A DNA stretch of 64,000 bases from Undaria pinnatifida (GCA_012845835.1 JABAKD010000001.1:8204832-8268831); one strand, 5' to 3'; positions 8,801-18,754 are shown, numbered from the stretch's first letter. Numbers and translations: made by a program. The notes: a model not told the origin generated them from the letters alone.

Positions 8801-8925
8801 CCTCCCCCCGCGCGCGCATACGATACATTGGAAACCCTATCAGCGTTCTCACCTCTGGAGCTGCCGGTCGGTAGTCCCAGAGGGCGTCGTCGGGAATCAC
8901 CTGCCGCGTTCATACAGCACATATA

Positions 8926-9207
8926 ACGGTATACCCACTGTTAAGACCAGGCGGTTTAAGAATTCCCGGTGAATGGTAGCTGGCCTTATCCCTACATATA
9001 GCAAAAATATTTAGAATGGGATCATTTTGGCAGAATAAAAAGATAAAACCAAGCACAGGGATAAGATCGCTGGCTCGTCTTTCTAGGAGGAATCGGCACA
9101 GATACTGGTTGTGCTGGATGTAGATGGGTGGAAATATCAGTTTTACGTGAAGAACACCCACACTAAAATGCTCTGTCCCGAGGTGGTCTTATAGCGGGTA
9201 TACCCAA
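8926..9207. mobile_element. TIR element (MITE), about 280 bp
   Basis: Terminal inverted repeats of about 28 bp: left GGTATACCCACTGTTAAGAC (8928), right (reverse-complemented from 9205) GGGTATACCCGCTATAAGAC, both followed by a CCA-type extension. The interior is AT-rich and non-coding. The superfamily is not assigned. Confidence 0.6.
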
Positions 9208-9615
9208 TGTAATGATAACTTTTCCGTGTTATTAGTAGTATGAAGAGGGGTCGTGGCGAAACGAACAAAAAAAAAAGTCACGCATCATGATGAAAAACAA
9301 AAAAGTGACAATTTTCGCGAACTGTGACATTGCAATGTTTATGAAAAGAGTCAAGCAAAACGAAAAAAGGATGTCAGATACTCATGACGGAAAAAAAAGT
9401 GTTCTCGTTTTTTGGTTGAACTCCGGGATATTTCTGGTGACTAAAAATAACGAGGCTACTTGCTACTTCTTTCAAAAATAATTAAACCTCTTCAAGAACC
9501 GCACTCCCATTTTGGGCACCAAGTACTTGAAATTCGATTTATTTTTTGTACAGTAGCAAACGTTGAGTAGCACTCATCCCACGGTAAGGGTAGCACCTTT
9601 CGGGCCAAAACGTTT
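9208..9615. other. AT-rich intergenic, no gene seen
   Basis: A-rich sequence. A 64-aa frame at 9287-9481 is Lys-rich and resembles nothing I recognise. No structured repeat noted. Confidence 0.4.
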
Positions 9616-9617
9616 TT

Positions 9618-9815
9618 GAACGGTCGAGCTCCTCAAGCGGGGAACTTTCGGTTAGCACAAAACATCTACGAGAATACTTGTTTCAGGACTACAGCATGGA
9701 AATATTGGTCGCGGGTTGCTTGCGCGAGCGAACGCCTTCCAAGTCATGTTTTGGGTGAGATATTGGGCTCCTCATGTTCTGCTCTGCATCCCTATACCGT
9801 GGGATGACCCTTAGC
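9618..9815 (+). mobile_element. 5' fragment related to the 44.5-47.8 kb non-LTR element
   Basis: GGTTAG, TTTCAGGACTA, GGGTTGCTTGCGCGAG, GCCTTCCAAGTCATGTTTTG and GGTGAGATATTG match, in order, the reverse complement of 47765-47570. LINE copies usually keep the 3' end, so an isolated 5' piece is unusual and may instead mark a shared promoter-like module. Confidence 0.6.
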
Positions 9816-9824
9816 CCTTGACGC

Positions 9825-10425
9825 TTGTACGGCGCATCTGCATGTGGTTGTGTCGCTAGTCTAGACCACAGTTTCGCCTGAACCGCTGAGTAGAAGAAAT
9901 CCACACTGCGAAGTCTCAGGTAGTTTTTTCCACCTCCCCTCCTCCCGAACATATTTGTTTACAGTTTTCCAAAGGCAAGAACAAATCGTGAGGGCTATTT
10001 CTACGACAGGAAAACTCACTCTATTCAAACCACACTAACTCTAAGTAGTTGTCGACGCCCAGAAAAAGTCAGTTTCCTACTTGAATTTAGTCTCACACTA
10101 AAATTGCAGCGGTGTCACTGTTCGACACGAGTCGACGAGGGAATGCGCCCTTCCCACGATAAATACGAAGGCGAGTACCGTAGTGGGGAGGGGGGACAAG
10201 AGCCTGCTTAGTGACCCCGGATAGGAGTCACGTCTAGGGAGGGAGAAGGAGGAAGAAAAATTGCGAAGACAATAGATGGGATGAGCAAAACAAACACGAA
10301 AGGTGAAAGATTAACGCTTGGCTTTTCACTCCCTACGCACCTGCATGTGTTTGTGTCTTTGGCTAGCCCCCGCTTCCACCGCTGAGTTGAAGAATCCCAC
10401 GGCCGGTAACTCTTCTACCACCCGG
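9825..10425 (+). repeat. Direct repeat pair (9825-9935 and 10318-10425)
   Basis: Both copies have GCAtCTGCATGTG, TTGTGTC, CTAG, ACCGCTGAGT and a GAAGAA..CCAC block. The 380 bp between them includes the family D block at 10120-10300. No gene recognised. Confidence 0.6.
10120..10300 (+). repeat. Family D dispersed repeat
   Basis: GAGTCGACGAG, AAGAGCCTGCTTAGTGA, the GTCACGTCTAG block and GATGGGATGAGCAAAA match 32245-32405 in the same orientation. No coding signal. Confidence 0.65.
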
Positions 10426-10499
10426 TACCATGCGGAGAAATCTGGCGTTGCGCGCGTGTTCGATACAGGTTTGCGGGACTACCTATTAATTGTTCCGAT

Positions 10500-10810
10500 C
10501 ATATTTATAACAGTTTCCCAAAAAAACGTGAATATTCCAGCATTTCCACAAAAATACTTGTTTTTGTAACCCCGCCCCCCCCCCCTTGAAAAAAAAAGCG
10601 AAAAATCAGCGTTTCAGAAAAAATGCGTGGGTTTGTAGCCGTTTCTCGTTTTCCATGAAGGATTGCCCGGTGCACATTTATTATTCCGATTACATTTATA
10701 GCATTTCCCCCAAAACAATACGTTAAAAATTGGCATTTCCGGAAAAATGTAATATATTTATTTGAAATGCCAGTTTTGTTCAAAACCGACGAGACCGATT
10801 CTACGATGCC
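10500..10810 (+). repeat. Family E short repeats
   Basis: A 50-60 bp motif (TAGCATTTC, CCCAAA, AATACGT, AAAAAT, GCATTTCC) is present near 10510 and 10690 and again at about 15985-16030, next to the B2 end of the Ngaro-like element. TGAAATGCCAGTTTTGTTC, AAAACCGACGAG near 10765-10792 resembles 15375-15402. Some of this may be decayed terminal sequence of a related element. Confidence 0.5.
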
Positions 10811-11056
10811 CCCCCCCCAAAAAAAACAGCGATTTTCTTTGACGAACGTTTTCATGGTTGCTCGATACAAAGAACGGAGATATGTAAGAAACGTCTCCGC
10901 ACATATTCTTGTTTGCAAAGCATTATCGAACAATGACGTCGGGGAGGCAAGGGACACCGCACTTCAGGAGGTGCGACCGGGAGCTGGTTTCAAAACCGGC
11001 GATTTCGTTAAATAAAAGTTGGGAGGGCTAACGTAGAATGACTCACGAATTACAAT

Positions 11057-11275
11057 ATTGCTACGATACAGGGGGGGGTCCTACCGACGGATGGACATTC
11101 AGGATTGGGTACAAGGGGAAGCGTGATCACTCGAGGCTTCACGCGCCTGACGTGCGTAGACCTGCGAGTACAGCAGCGCACACGAGCGGAACAATATTTC
11201 CCTTGCAGTTTGATAGGTCTACAGCAGAAGCTAGTCTACTGCTGTGGTTTCTCCTGGCGTGGCGGTGGCGGCGCT
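11057..11275 (+). repeat. Split direct repeat A1
   Basis: It shares with A2: GGTCCTACCGACGGATGG, GGTACAAGGGGAAGCG, GAGGCTTCACGCG, ACGTGCGTAGACCTGCGAG, the GAGCGGAACAATA block and GCTGTGGTTTCTCC. The rest diverges by scattered substitutions. Confidence 0.85.
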
Positions 11276-11375
11276 CGTCACGGGAAAAAGGCGACAGCGG
11301 TGTGAAGTGCGAGCATTCTGGGCGGGTCTACGACACCCTACCTGTTCCCTCCTGGTTTATGGAAAGCTAGGCGGG

Positions 11376-12853
11376 CAAGGAACAATGACGGGCAGCGACG
11401 GCGAGCGCGGGGAGAGTCCGTGCTACTGGCCGACCTCGTCACCTTCAAGCAGAACACAACGTACGAGTTCGCGCAGCTTCAGTCCGTACTCCAAAAAGAC
11501 GATAGACGATTTGTTCGACGCCACGCGCCGACCCGTGTCCGGGGAGGGGACGAACGGCGCTGGCGGGCTCGGGTCGCCGTTCGGCCGCTCCACGGCCGGG
11601 GCCCTCCTAACGAGCCTCGGCTCTCCCGGCGCCGCTCTGCCCCGTCAGCCGATTGGCGGCGGTCCTGGCGGGGCAGGCACGTTCGAACAAGCAGGCGGGC
11701 TTGGCGGGGGCCGGGGGGCGGGGCGGGGGACGGATATGGTGGTGCCTACGGCGGGGTCGGCGCCCCCAGCGTCTCTCTTGGACCGGCAAGCGGGATCGCC
11801 GCCGGCTTGGTAGCGGAGGTTGGATATCGCGGTGCTCCGAATGGAGCGCGAACCGGTGGCGTTCCCACCGGACAACCGGGTGGGCTCGCCTTGGCGCCCC
11901 CTACGGACACATGGGCATGTTCACCTCGGGCCCGAGGGCGGGGTTAGGCTACGCGGGCGCTTTGGTGCCGAAGCCACCGGACAGGTGGGCGGGCCGGCCG
12001 TGGAACCCAGGGATCGGGTCGGCTACGGTGGTGTCATGGGCGGTACCGGAGTCCCCAGTGCCTCCTATGGACAGCCAGGCGGGCTGGCCGTGGGCCTTGG
12101 GGAGGGCGGGGGGTCGGCTACGGCAACGATCTGAGCGGTGCCGGAGCCCTCGGCGCCCCGTACGGACAGTCAGACGGGCTCACCGTAGGCTCTGGGCGGG
12201 GGTTCGAATACGGCGTAGCTCTGGGGGTTGCCAGAGCCATCGGCGCGCCATCGGTTGCACTCGGCCGAGCAGCCTGCGACGGGCCGAACGCAGCGGGGGT
12301 CGGCCGGGTCCTCCTTGGAGACGGCGACGCTCGGGACCCCTCGACCACGCTCGGGAAGCAAAATTGGCACCGCCCGCGCCGTGATATCATTGTGCAGTCC
12401 TACGACTTGGCGGTGGCAAATGATCTGCGGGGGGCGTCCGGCATCTATGCGGAGGGCGGCAGTCCAAAGGCACGTGTGGGATACGGTGGACATCCCGGCG
12501 CGCGTCCACACCGTGCTCGAAACCCTGGATGCCATGGATTTCGTGGCCTTCGTGCTGCGCGGTGGGGCCGGCGTCAACCTCCAGCTGTCGCAGCACCTCT
12601 TGCTGCGTCCGCCGATGGCCGTACTGCCGCTGTGGATGCTCCGGCCAAGAAGGCCAAGGGCAAGGAAAAGCGGCGGCAGCGCGTGGCGGTAGCGGCGGCG
12701 GTGGTTGTGGCAGCGGCAGCGGTGGTCTCGGCAACGATGGCGAGGGTTCCGGCAGCGGCGGCGGTGGCAGCGGAAACGGGGCGTCGGGGCATCAACTTGC
12801 TCCGCAACGGCCAACGCGGACGAATAGGGGAGCGGGCCTCGCCCGTCTCGTGA
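11376..12853 (+). pseudogene. Gag-like Gly/Pro/Ala-rich ORF1 remnant
   Basis: Overlapping plus-strand frames in this region read one decayed gag-like protein split by frameshifts. Frames at 11244-11813, 11653-12384 and 11820-12134 contain repeated units of the form GAPYGQ/PSASYGQPGGLAVG, visible in DNA as GGACAGCCAGGCGGGCTGGC-like blocks near 11870, 11985, 12070 and 12165. A later frame (12228-12692) has the non-repetitive string HVWDTVDIPARVHTVLETLD, followed by FVAFVLRGGAG, and is the best candidate for a structured gag segment. It starts just downstream of A1, as ORF1 does in Ngaro elements. No zinc knuckle seen. Gag identity rests on position and composition, not sequence homology. Confidence 0.55.
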
Positions 12854-12968
12854 GGTGGAGGCCGATCAGCGGGTGTACGGAAGCGGCAGCGCGAGTTGCA
12901 CAGCTCGTACGTCCCGGATCGGCGTCTGTTGGGGGGCCCAGGTGTGATGGGTTTCGTTTTATCCATGG

Positions 12969-13947
12969 GTGTCGATGTTGCGCTATATGCCCCGTGTCGC
13001 ATCGCATTGCAGGGCATCCCGGGTGGAGTTCTTGAGCATGGCGGCCCAGCGGTATGTCCAGTATTTTCGGGCGAGTGGTAACCGCTTCGGATGCATGCAG
13101 GCCATAGATATAGCCCTGGGTGTGCCGCACGTGAAAGCGGCTAGGATTGTTTTGGCCGGGAAAAGGAAAGAATTTTCGGAGGTAGAGCAGTGCCGGCTAT
13201 CGCAGAACAAGGTGCTCCCGGGGGGCACGGATATCGGCGCGGCCTTGGAATATTCAAACCATCGCAGTGCAGCCCCACACTCCGACAGCATCCTCGCTAA
13301 GATATTTGACGACGCGACGGGCAGTAACTTTTCTCCGCAGCGAAGCGCATGGCACCACTGATTTGCGGCTGTCTCCGTTGGGCGTCGTGGTGTCGCCGAC
13401 GAAACTCGGACCATCCACAAGCGCATTATGTACCTGCGCCGACGATTTGAGCCGCGCGCATGGAGTGGGTTAAGTACGATACACGTCACGGAGGCGTCCC
13501 GTGAGGCCAGCGTGCAGTGGTAGGGTGCCCGTGTTTAGATACGGCTTTCACGAGTGGGTCGTGGCCGACCGTAGGTTGCAGTTTGGGTGGCGGAGTTCGT
13601 CGGGGTTCATCCTGTGTTTCGACAGCCTTCGAACACTTTCATCGACACGCGTCGTACGACGACGCCCTGGTGATGAAACAAGGGTGTACCGCGACGCCGC
13701 ATGTCGCGGTCACCTACCGAGAGCTGGTCGGCCGGCCCCGTTGCCACCTAATTGTCGGGTCCGCTGCGGACAAGGAGGGGAAGGAGCAGCGATTTTCGTA
13801 CAATACTACGTAGATGACGGGATATTGGTGGAGGTACAAAAGTGGCCCGATGGTCGGCGCTGTCGATGTGCGTCCGTGTCGCTAGAGTCGGACCACTATC
13901 GTTCTTTTTGGGGGGAGAGAGATGCGCGAGGGATCCCACTAATTTGA
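12969..13947 (+). pseudogene. Reverse transcriptase of the Ngaro-like element
   Basis: Two plus-strand frames make up the RT. Frame 12969-13361 reads AALEYSNHRSAAPHSDSILA, KIFDDATGS and stops at SAWHH. Frame 13501-13947 reads FRYGFHEWVVADRRLQFGWR, SSSGF and QYYVDDGILVEVQ. YVDD lies at 13807-13818 and is the RT catalytic motif C; the W-RSSSGF part fits motif B. Between the frames, around 13460-13517, the motif A region reads IHVTEASREASVQW, so the catalytic Asp appears as His. After YVDD, SDHYRSFWGERDA followed by a stop resembles the post-palm segment. RNase H is not clearly seen. The enzyme would have copied element RNA; frameshifts and the motif A change make this copy inactive. Confidence 0.75.
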
Positions 13948-14012
13948 CCCCTCGTGAGATTTCGCAGTGAAATACCGAGTTGTGCGTGCTGGATGGGTCA
14001 GTCGGTTGAGCC

Positions 14013-15102
14013 ATGGTCTCACCGAGCGCACACGTCGAGTTTCCGGTCTTGGACCGCTTCCTTTTTTGTGCGGGGAGGTTGAATGGGGAGGCTGAGTATC
14101 TTGACGCCGCAATCTCCGATGCAGATAAGGTTCAGGCGTTGATGGAATTTTTGGCGTGGTGTGCATCGGAGGGTAACAAAGCTGGTTATACTGCGGGAAG
14201 ACTTTCGGCCGTGTTACGCTTGCACCACGTCAACTTACAAATAGGAGTTGCAGCATCGTCGCCGCGTATACAACGCGCAGTGACAGGGGTTGCATGGTCG
14301 CAAGTCGCTGGCAGTAACTAAAACAACAGAGCGCCGCCCGATTTCTTGGGACGTATTCTTGGGAGGACAGGGCTTGGTTTCGTTGTGGGGCCCGGGCGGC
14401 CGAGCTCTTTGAATGTTTCTCGCGTTGGGCTATTTTATTTTATTTCTGTGGCGAGGTCGGACGAAATCTTCGCCTCGGCGGCCGGAGTGGTACGCCCCGT
14501 GCCTTGTTGGACAAGGAGAGGTGTAACGTTGTACTGGGGGGGGGGGCGATTGGCCTCGTTGCAGTGGCACCTGGCTACTACTAGCATCGAGGTTCGTTTT
14601 CGAGGTCATAAGGGTGACCAGGCCCAACAGGGGTCGGCTATCGTGCGCACACGCGACGGCGCCGGGGGGGGCACGTTCCGGGGTGGGAGCAGGCGGCGGT
14701 GCCGTCGCTCTCATGGTGGAGTTGCTGTCGGGTTAGTCGACACTGCCGGAAGCGCGCCTCGTCGTCGTATCGGTTCGGTAACGAGGTTAGAGTGTGGAGC
14801 AAAACGGAGGCCCTCGCGGCACTTCGCCAGGTGGTAGCGAACGCAAGGGATGATCCCAGCAAAGTGGTCTCCACTCATTGTGTATCCACGCATTGCGTAT
14901 CGGCCCAGTCGATGCGCTGGCGGTCAGGGGGGAAGTTTGGCAGAGGGTTATCCAGAGAGAACGCAGATGGAAGTCCCCAGAGCCCTCCAAGGCACACCGC
15001 AATAACACAGAAGACTCGGGTATAGTATCTCGTAAACTAGCAGAGACTAGAAAGATGGGGAGACAGTCAGGCCAAGGTGTTGTATGGGGCCGAACAACGT
15101 AA
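14013..15102 (+). pseudogene. Tyrosine recombinase of the Ngaro-like element
   Basis: Three frames in order. 14013-14321 reads VQALMEFLAWCASEGNKAGY followed by TAGRLSAVLRLHHVN and AVTGVAW, a phage-integrase-like core-binding domain. 14346-14837 reads FYFISVARSDEIFA (catalytic Arg, about residue 37), then CWTRRGVTLYWGGG and RFRGHKGDQAQQG (catalytic Lys, about residue 89). 14878-15102 reads HALRIG (HxxR, nucleotides 14887-14898), EVWQRVIQRERRWKS (Trp in the His/Trp position) and SKAHRNNTEDSG. The nucleophilic Tyr expected near KAxxRNN is missing, apparently through a small deletion. Family function is integration of a circular cDNA. The Arg, Lys, HxxR and Trp order is the evidence; the missing Tyr and the frameshifts indicate a pseudogene. 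Confidence 0.8.
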
Positions 15103-15123
15103 TATCAACGTAACCTCGGAGTT

Positions 15124-15359
15124 GGGGTATGTCAATGGTTTATTACCATTGGGGTCTCGGTCGCCCGAGACTGCGTATGTCGGAGCCCCAGCCAGTTGGC
15201 TGGAGGGGGGGAGGCTCTCGGGTTCTGGCAGTACGATAGGATACTAGAGGCAGCGGTCGGTGCCGCGGCTCTCGTGTCACGCCAGTGGAGCCCCCCCCCA
15301 ATCGCCGCAGAGAACGATAATAAAAACATGACAATTCGAAGGATATATGATACAACAAA
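15124..15359 (+). repeat. Split direct repeat B1
   Basis: Begins GGGGTATGTCAATGGTTT and includes GGTCTCGGTCGCCCGAGACT (a 7-bp-stem hairpin), a second hairpin at 15188-15203, TTCTGGCAGTACGATAGG and AACGATAATAAAAACATG. Repeated as B2. Confidence 0.85.
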
Positions 15360-15407
15360 GCAATACATTTCTTCGAAATGTCAGAATTGTTAAAACCGAC
15401 GAAGTAT

Positions 15408-15635
15408 ATTATTTATACGATATTTGGGGGTCCTACCGACGGATGGGCATGTAGGACCTGGTACAAGGGGAAGCGCGATCACTCTCGAGGCTTCACGCGT
15501 CTCACGTGCGTAGACCTGCGAGTACAGCAGCGTACACGAGCGGAACAATACTTCCCTTGCCGATTAATAGGCCTACAGTAGAAGCTAGTCTCCTGCTGTG
15601 GTTTCTCCCGCCCGCCCGCCCGCCCCTTTCTTCTT
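15408..15635 (+). repeat. Split direct repeat A2
   Basis: Second copy of A1, lying between B1 and B2. It ends in GGTTTCTCCCGCCCGCCCGC. About 100 bp of non-shared sequence separate it from B2. Confidence 0.85.
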
Positions 15636-15738
15636 TGGAAGGTGGGTGGAACGGAGAGGCCACACATGCAAGGTATTGGCCACACTGTACCTTATTTATA
15701 GTTGTTGTTTGCGGTTGACTGGTAGCGATTGCGGGGGG

Positions 15739-15976
15739 GGGGGTATGTCAATGGTTTGCTACCATTGGGGGTCTCGGTCGCCCGAGACTGCGTATGTTAG
15801 AGCCCCGGCCAGTTGGCCGGGGGGGCGGAGGCTTTCGGGTTCTGGCAGTACGATAGGTGCTAGAAGCAGCGGCCGGTGCCGCGACTCTCGTGTCACGACA
15901 GTGGAGTCCCCCCCCCCCCAATCGCCGCAGAGAATGATAATAAAAACATGGCAATTCGAAGTATGTACAACAAATA
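15739..15976 (+). repeat. Split direct repeat B2
   Basis: Second copy of B1. The hairpin at 15805-15820 differs from B1 at two positions that pair with each other. Ends in CAATTCGAAGTATGTACAAC, after which a family E block follows. Confidence 0.85.
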
Positions 15977-17250
15977 GGTGTATTTGTAGCATTTCTCCCA
16001 AACAATACGTGAAAAATCAGCATTTTTCCGAGCGGCCCCTATATTCTTGTCCACCTCATATGCTACAGTCAAAGCCTCCTCTTGAGATTGGAACTCCTTT
16101 TAAGGGTTTAGCGTACTTATACGCGAATTTCAGCTAGAATGGCATACAACTTGGGCCCTTTCGTTGTAAATAGACATTTTAAACTTTTCAACTTTAAATC
16201 AAGACCACTAACAGAAATAAGCAGCGTTTCCCATTCCCAGTCCGGCAGTTGATTGTTCACGCAATACCAATTTTGGTGTACAGCGCCTGTCATCGAACCC
16301 AGACTTTTTCTTCAAAATTCACTTTTATACATATTCATTCTTTTCAAGAGATGAAGATACAAATTATTATCGGAGATTCTTCGAAGGTAATAAAGAACGC
16401 CCGGAGATCGCAACCAGTTGCAACTCCGCACGAGGACGTCGCCGCATGACACAAAGAGCTCGCCAGAGCAACTCGCGGCTGGACTCTCATTCTGTGGCCG
16501 GGGCGCGGTGCTTGGCTCTGCTGCTGGCGCACATCGTTCCAGACAGCCAGGCTCTCGAGCAACCGATCAGAGACCCCGAGCACTCAACACCCAAAAGCTT
16601 TCTCATTTCGCACCGCCAGGGGCCCACACCGGTTTGCCTGTGCTCCCACAACCCCGGAGCACAGCGTCACGTCGACCGACTTCGTTTCAACCGCGGTCTG
16701 TGCTGTCGGCGTGGGTTTTTTCAAGTGCCATCCCTGTCGGGATAGGTCTAAGCGGGTCGGGTCGCTCGTGCGATTCTTGCGCTCTGAAACGATCCGTGTC
16801 GTCTCGCTGCAGCGCACGCTATTTGTCGATCGCGAACGAACACCAGTCGAGGCCAGAGACACCAGAGGACACGATCACGTGCTCTCCGATGAACTATACG
16901 ATGAACTATGAACTAAACCATGGCATACTTCCAAACAAGACTGACTTTCCGACAATACCCTGTTCCTTTGCGGCCTTAAGCTTTCGGGCGTCTTACAATA
17001 TTTTCGGTATGATTCCGCAATGGAATGGTTAGCCACGTTGCGCCGAACAAAATCGCCTAGAATACATTTGTCAGTGAGGTACACAGTCAGTCGGGCGAAC
17101 GAATGGTTCCAACCCGGTAGCGAAAAATGAGTATGATAATACAATACCGTACCCTTGGTCAAGGTACAGTGGCTAAGGCGTAGTGCTTTCATAGATAACG
17201 CCATATATAGCCAACATCCGGTACCTTTTAAGACGCGCAGTTTTGTTTTC
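15977..17250. other. Intergenic, no confident gene
   Basis: A 204-aa frame (16418-17032, plus) and a 109-aa frame (16875-17204, minus) are open but show no motif I recognise. GTCATCGAACCCAGAC near 16289 is a possible reversed tRNA B box (GGGTTCGATGAC). A GCCTCCTCTTGAGATTGG-type block at about 16074-16100 is shared with 17303 and 17525. Confidence 0.35.
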
Positions 17251-17259
17251 TCTTTTGGT

Positions 17260-17645
17260 CGCGTACCGTCCCCTCGCCTGCTATCATACAGCCATAGCCT
17301 CCTCTTGAGATTGGGACTCTTTGGCGATGATCACAGCATGGTTCCAGAATATCTACTTTATAGGTCTGGTACAAATCCCTCCCCATTGCTTGGTTTTCGC
17401 TCTTATCTTCGAAGAAGTCTGGTGATAAGTGCCTTTTTTGGTTTCGTACCCTCTAGTATGGTGTCGTACATACGAGAACTCTCTTTTAGCTCGTGTACCG
17501 TCGCCTCACCTGCTACAGTCAAAGCCTCCTCTTGAGACTGGAACTCCTTTGTGATGATCAATGCGTGGTTCCTCATCGTGTTGAATTTGTTCAGCACCAA
17601 GGAGTGACCTGGAGGGAGATCCTCGACCGTCTGCGAGGCGTTCAC
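17260..17645 (-). pseudogene. Duplicated coding-like segment, function unknown
   Basis: The minus strand at 17403-17645 reads MNASQTVEDLPPGHS, then NHALIITKEFQSQEEALTVA and TVHELKESSRMYD. A second, broken copy lies at 17260-17345 (HAVIIAKESQSQEEAMAV then stops) and a third short one at about 16045-16115. VNASQTV..LP recurs near 18060-18090 on the same strand. The repeated, protein-like pattern suggests duplicated exon pieces of an unrecognised gene or element ORF. No domain can be named. Confidence 0.4.
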
Positions 17646-17720
17646 GAAAAAAGGGGGGGTTGGGTTGGTGCTAGGGTTAGCGTTAGAGTAGGATCAGGGG
17701 GAGGGTTAGGGTTAGGTTGA
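17640..17720 (+). repeat. Degenerate telomere-like G-rich tract
   Basis: GTGCTAGGGTTAGCGTTAG, GAGGGTTAGGGTTAGG and similar strings. Another weak patch lies at 18108-18145. Imperfect; could be chance in G-rich DNA. Confidence 0.45.
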
Positions 17721-17739
17721 GCTTAGGGGAATGGACAGG

Positions 17740-17998
17740 TTGGCCGGGAGTTGGCGGGGTTGGGGCGTACTCATTTGTTGCTTGCCTTAGTCATTTGACC
17801 ATTGACCACGCATCCCTTTCGAGACGGAGCACCGTTCCTACTCCTAATAGAGACACCTCCAACATTTGGGCGCTCATTACACTTCTTCCATATATTACAT
17901 AGAAACTACTCGCTCATCTTATCCCCGTCCGCTTTGGCCGTCTGTGGCGCCATCTATCTCTTAGAATAGCGTTTTTTTTCTCGTTACTGTCTTGGAGG
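17740..17998 (-). mobile_element. Family A retroposon copy
   Basis: GGGGCGTACTCATTTGTTGC, the GACCATTGACCACG block, GAGACGGAGCACCG, CCTAATAGAGACACC and CATTTGGGCGCTCA, extending to TCTCGTTACTGTC. The tail side is G-rich (plus strand) but not a pure tract. Confidence 0.75.
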
Positions 17999-17999
17999 T

Positions 18000-18330
18000 C
18001 GTTAAGGTCACCGTATGCTACGGGTAGTTTGTGCGATTGGCCAGGGGGGGGGGCGGGAAGCTCTTGGACTGTCTGTGAGGCGTTCACGCAATTCGGAATG
18101 GGAGCGGTAGGGTTAGCGTTAGGGTGGGGGGAGGGTAGGGGATAGGGCGGGAGAGGGATTGGATGGTGTGAGGTCGGGGTCGGCATGGGGGGTACCGGTA
18201 GGTCGCTACGGTCAACATGCGTTGCCGACCGTTTGTGCGATTGGGCAGGGGGGGATCTTCGGGTGTGCTTGATCATCACGCATGGAATACATTCATTAAC
18301 GGCGGGGCGTTTCGCGAACCTAGGGGGTAG
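18000..18330 (-). other. Pro/Ser coding-like repeats, unassigned
   Basis: On the minus strand a motif PPPGQSHK..YGDLNDL (about 17995-18050) is echoed as PPAQSHKRSATHVDRSDL (about 18196-18252), each preceded on the plus map by G-rich tracts. The 334-aa frame that spans 17914-18918 joins these to a family B copy and a minisatellite, so it is not a gene as a whole. Confidence 0.35.
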
Positions 18331-18369
18331 CTGCGGTTGACGTCCGTTATGCATCGCTTGCGCCATTGG

Positions 18370-18570
18370 GTGCACGGGGAGTTGGGTGGGGTGGGGGAGC
18401 GCATTCATCATCTCATGCATGGCCCTCGTCTCAAGGCAATATACCCTCGCATCCCTACAATGCCGAGCCGCGGCATGTCGGGAGTTCATCGGCCAGGCAG
18501 GCATTGCGTACACCAAGCGCGAAGCGCATTGAGGCGTTCGGCCTGTCGAATGAATATTAATAGTGTGCTC
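18370..18570 (-). mobile_element. Family B retroposon copy
   Basis: The plus-strand order G-rich tract, CATCTCATGCATGGCC, TACCCTCGCATCCCTAC, GCGTACACCAAGCGCGAAG, TTGAGGCGTTCGGCC is family B in reverse. Its 5' end (minus strand) extends to about 18570. Confidence 0.7.
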
Positions 18571-18754
18571 TCTACTTTCCGACGACGCCAAAAAATAGGG
18601 GCTCATTTCCGGCATTGCGGGGCCTGATTTTTCATGTGTGTCCCAACTCGACGACCCGACCTCCCTCCAAAAAGAACAATGAAAACAGTGTCTGGACGCC
18701 CACACATCAACGTCCAACGGCAGGAACCAATTTAGTTTGGTTGGGCTTGTTCGG

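Larger units (their letters stand above)
11057..15976 (+). mobile_element. Ngaro/PAT-like tyrosine-recombinase retrotransposon, decayed
   Basis: A GC-rich block of 4.9 kb encodes, in order, a Gly-rich gag-like region, an RT with YVDD, and a tyrosine recombinase with R, K and HxxR motifs. It has no LTRs. Instead it has split direct repeats: A1 (11057-11275) at the 5' end and B1 (15124-15359), A2 (15408-15635), B2 (15739-15976) at the 3' end. This A1-ORFs-B1-A2-B2 order is the hallmark of the Ngaro/PAT groups within DIRS-like retroelements, which integrate by recombinase, not DDE integrase, and so leave no target duplication. Many frameshifts and stops, and loss of the recombinase tyrosine, show it is dead. 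Confidence 0.85.

Noticed and set aside
11653-12384. Collagen-like or structural host protein from the Gly-rich frame
   Set aside because: Its position between split direct repeat A1 and the RT, and the many frame changes, fit a gag-like ORF of the retroelement better.
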